6,539 bases of DNA from Micavibrio sp. UBA1672 (GTDB lineage Bacteria > Pseudomonadota > Alphaproteobacteria > Micavibrionales > Micavibrionaceae): positions 703-7,241 of the forward strand of contig DCKO01000105.1 in the NCBI GenBank assembly GCA_002320665.1, given 5' to 3'. The translations under genes were made by a program, and so were the position numbers. Below are positions 6,200 to 6,539 of the stretch, in pieces (positions within the stretch are counted from its first letter, which is position 1; each line of letters opens with the position of its first letter). The notes below the pieces were generated by a model. The model did not search any database and was not told the DNA's origin. It was given only the letters and a program-made list of their open reading frames with translations.

Positions 6200-6289
6200 G
6201 ATTTTTTGTTTAGTATCCGCGTTATTATTTCAGGAATTACCGAAATATCCTGTTTTATGACTTAATATTAATTTTGAAAAGAGCGCCAT
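6200..6289. other. Divergent intergenic region
   Basis: This 90-base AT-rich gap separates the minus-strand trio from the plus-strand exported protein and should contain promoters for both. CAGGA (6231-6235) and TCCTG (6248-6252) form a short inverted repeat that could be an operator half-site pair. TAATAT at 6263-6268 is a possible -10 for the plus gene, but no well-spaced -35 is visible. On the minus strand an in-frame ATG at 6289 is separated from the helicase-tail gene by a TGA at 6230-6232. Confidence 0.3.
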
Positions 6290-6539
6290 ATGAGACATCT
6301 AAGACTTGCTTTCTCCTTGTTTTCCTTATGTATTTTCACATTCACCTATCCGGCACAGGCTAATGAAGCCGATATTCAGGCCTTGAAAAAAGTTTTTCAA
6401 GATTTGCTAGATTATCAAAAAGATGTCATGGCCGTTTATGGCGATGCCATGAGCCTGAGCTATGAAGGTGAGCTTACAATTACCCCGCAAGAGAGTTATT
6501 ACGCGGTGAAATTGCCGCATATGAAATTTATGGCAGGGG
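6290..6539 (+). CDS. Exported protein of unknown function, N-terminal part (partial)
   Basis: The window contains the first 83 codons, open to the right edge. Residues 1-24 are a Sec signal peptide: R2, R5, a hydrophobic core (6-20) and a cleavage site after AQA (22-24). The mature part begins NEADIQALKKVFQDLLDYQK, a likely amphipathic helix, followed by beta-like segments (SYEGELTITP at 58-67). A periplasmic or outer-membrane location is inferred. I cannot name a family from this fragment. The ATG at 6290-6292 is fixed by the signal peptide; the ribosome site upstream (AAGAG) is modest. The gene is divergent from the helicase-tail gene, and its presence shows that no helicase domain is encoded upstream of that tail. 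Confidence 0.8.
   Translation, partial: MRHLRLAFSLFSLCIFTFTYPAQANEADIQALKKVFQDLLDYQKDVMAVYGDAMSLSYEGELTITPQESYYAVKLPHMKFMAG

Noticed and set aside
6230..6289. In-frame ATG and 19 codons upstream of the helicase-tail gene, separated by TGA, suggesting TGA readthrough
   Set aside because: TGA ends the GNAT gene normally in this window, and the 19 residues do not look like helicase sequence, so recoding is not supported.

Overview
The window looks like chromosomal DNA from an alphaproteobacterium of moderate to low GC (by eye about 45%), probably a poorly sampled lineage. The lineage call rests on protein resemblances recalled from memory: the start of a bacterial PpdK-type pyruvate phosphate dikinase, an IspB-type polyprenyl diphosphate synthase, and a protein matching the C-terminal region of the 'helicase-related protein' typical of Alphaproteobacteria. 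No rRNA, tRNA, CRISPR array, insertion sequence or prophage gene is visible.

Layout from left to right. On the minus strand lie the 5' part of ppdK (running off the left edge) and, upstream of it, a GNAT acetyltransferase. A 61-base divergent gap with a perfect 7-bp inverted repeat follows. Three plus-strand genes come next: a secreted, highly charged protein of unknown function, ispB, and a two-repeat ArsP/YraQ-type permease with a Cys-rich N-terminus. The permease meets a minus-strand gene tail to tail, and their stop codons share the palindrome CTAG. The minus-strand block, read right to left, is a likely operon of three genes: a helicase C-terminal-region protein with no helicase motor, a Rap1a/Tai-like secreted four-cysteine protein starting at a non-ATG codon inside the previous gene, and a five-helix membrane protein of unknown function. 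At the right edge a divergent plus-strand gene encodes the start of another exported protein.

Functionally this is a mixed neighbourhood: central carbon metabolism (ppdK), quinone side-chain synthesis (ispB), probable metal or metalloid export (permease), and several envelope proteins. Only the minus-strand trio looks like a unit of unknown purpose. The observations most worth checking are the motor-less helicase tail, the overlapping Rap1a/Tai-like gene with its unusual start, and the permease with its N-terminal Cys cluster. I do not see a clearly new multi-gene system.
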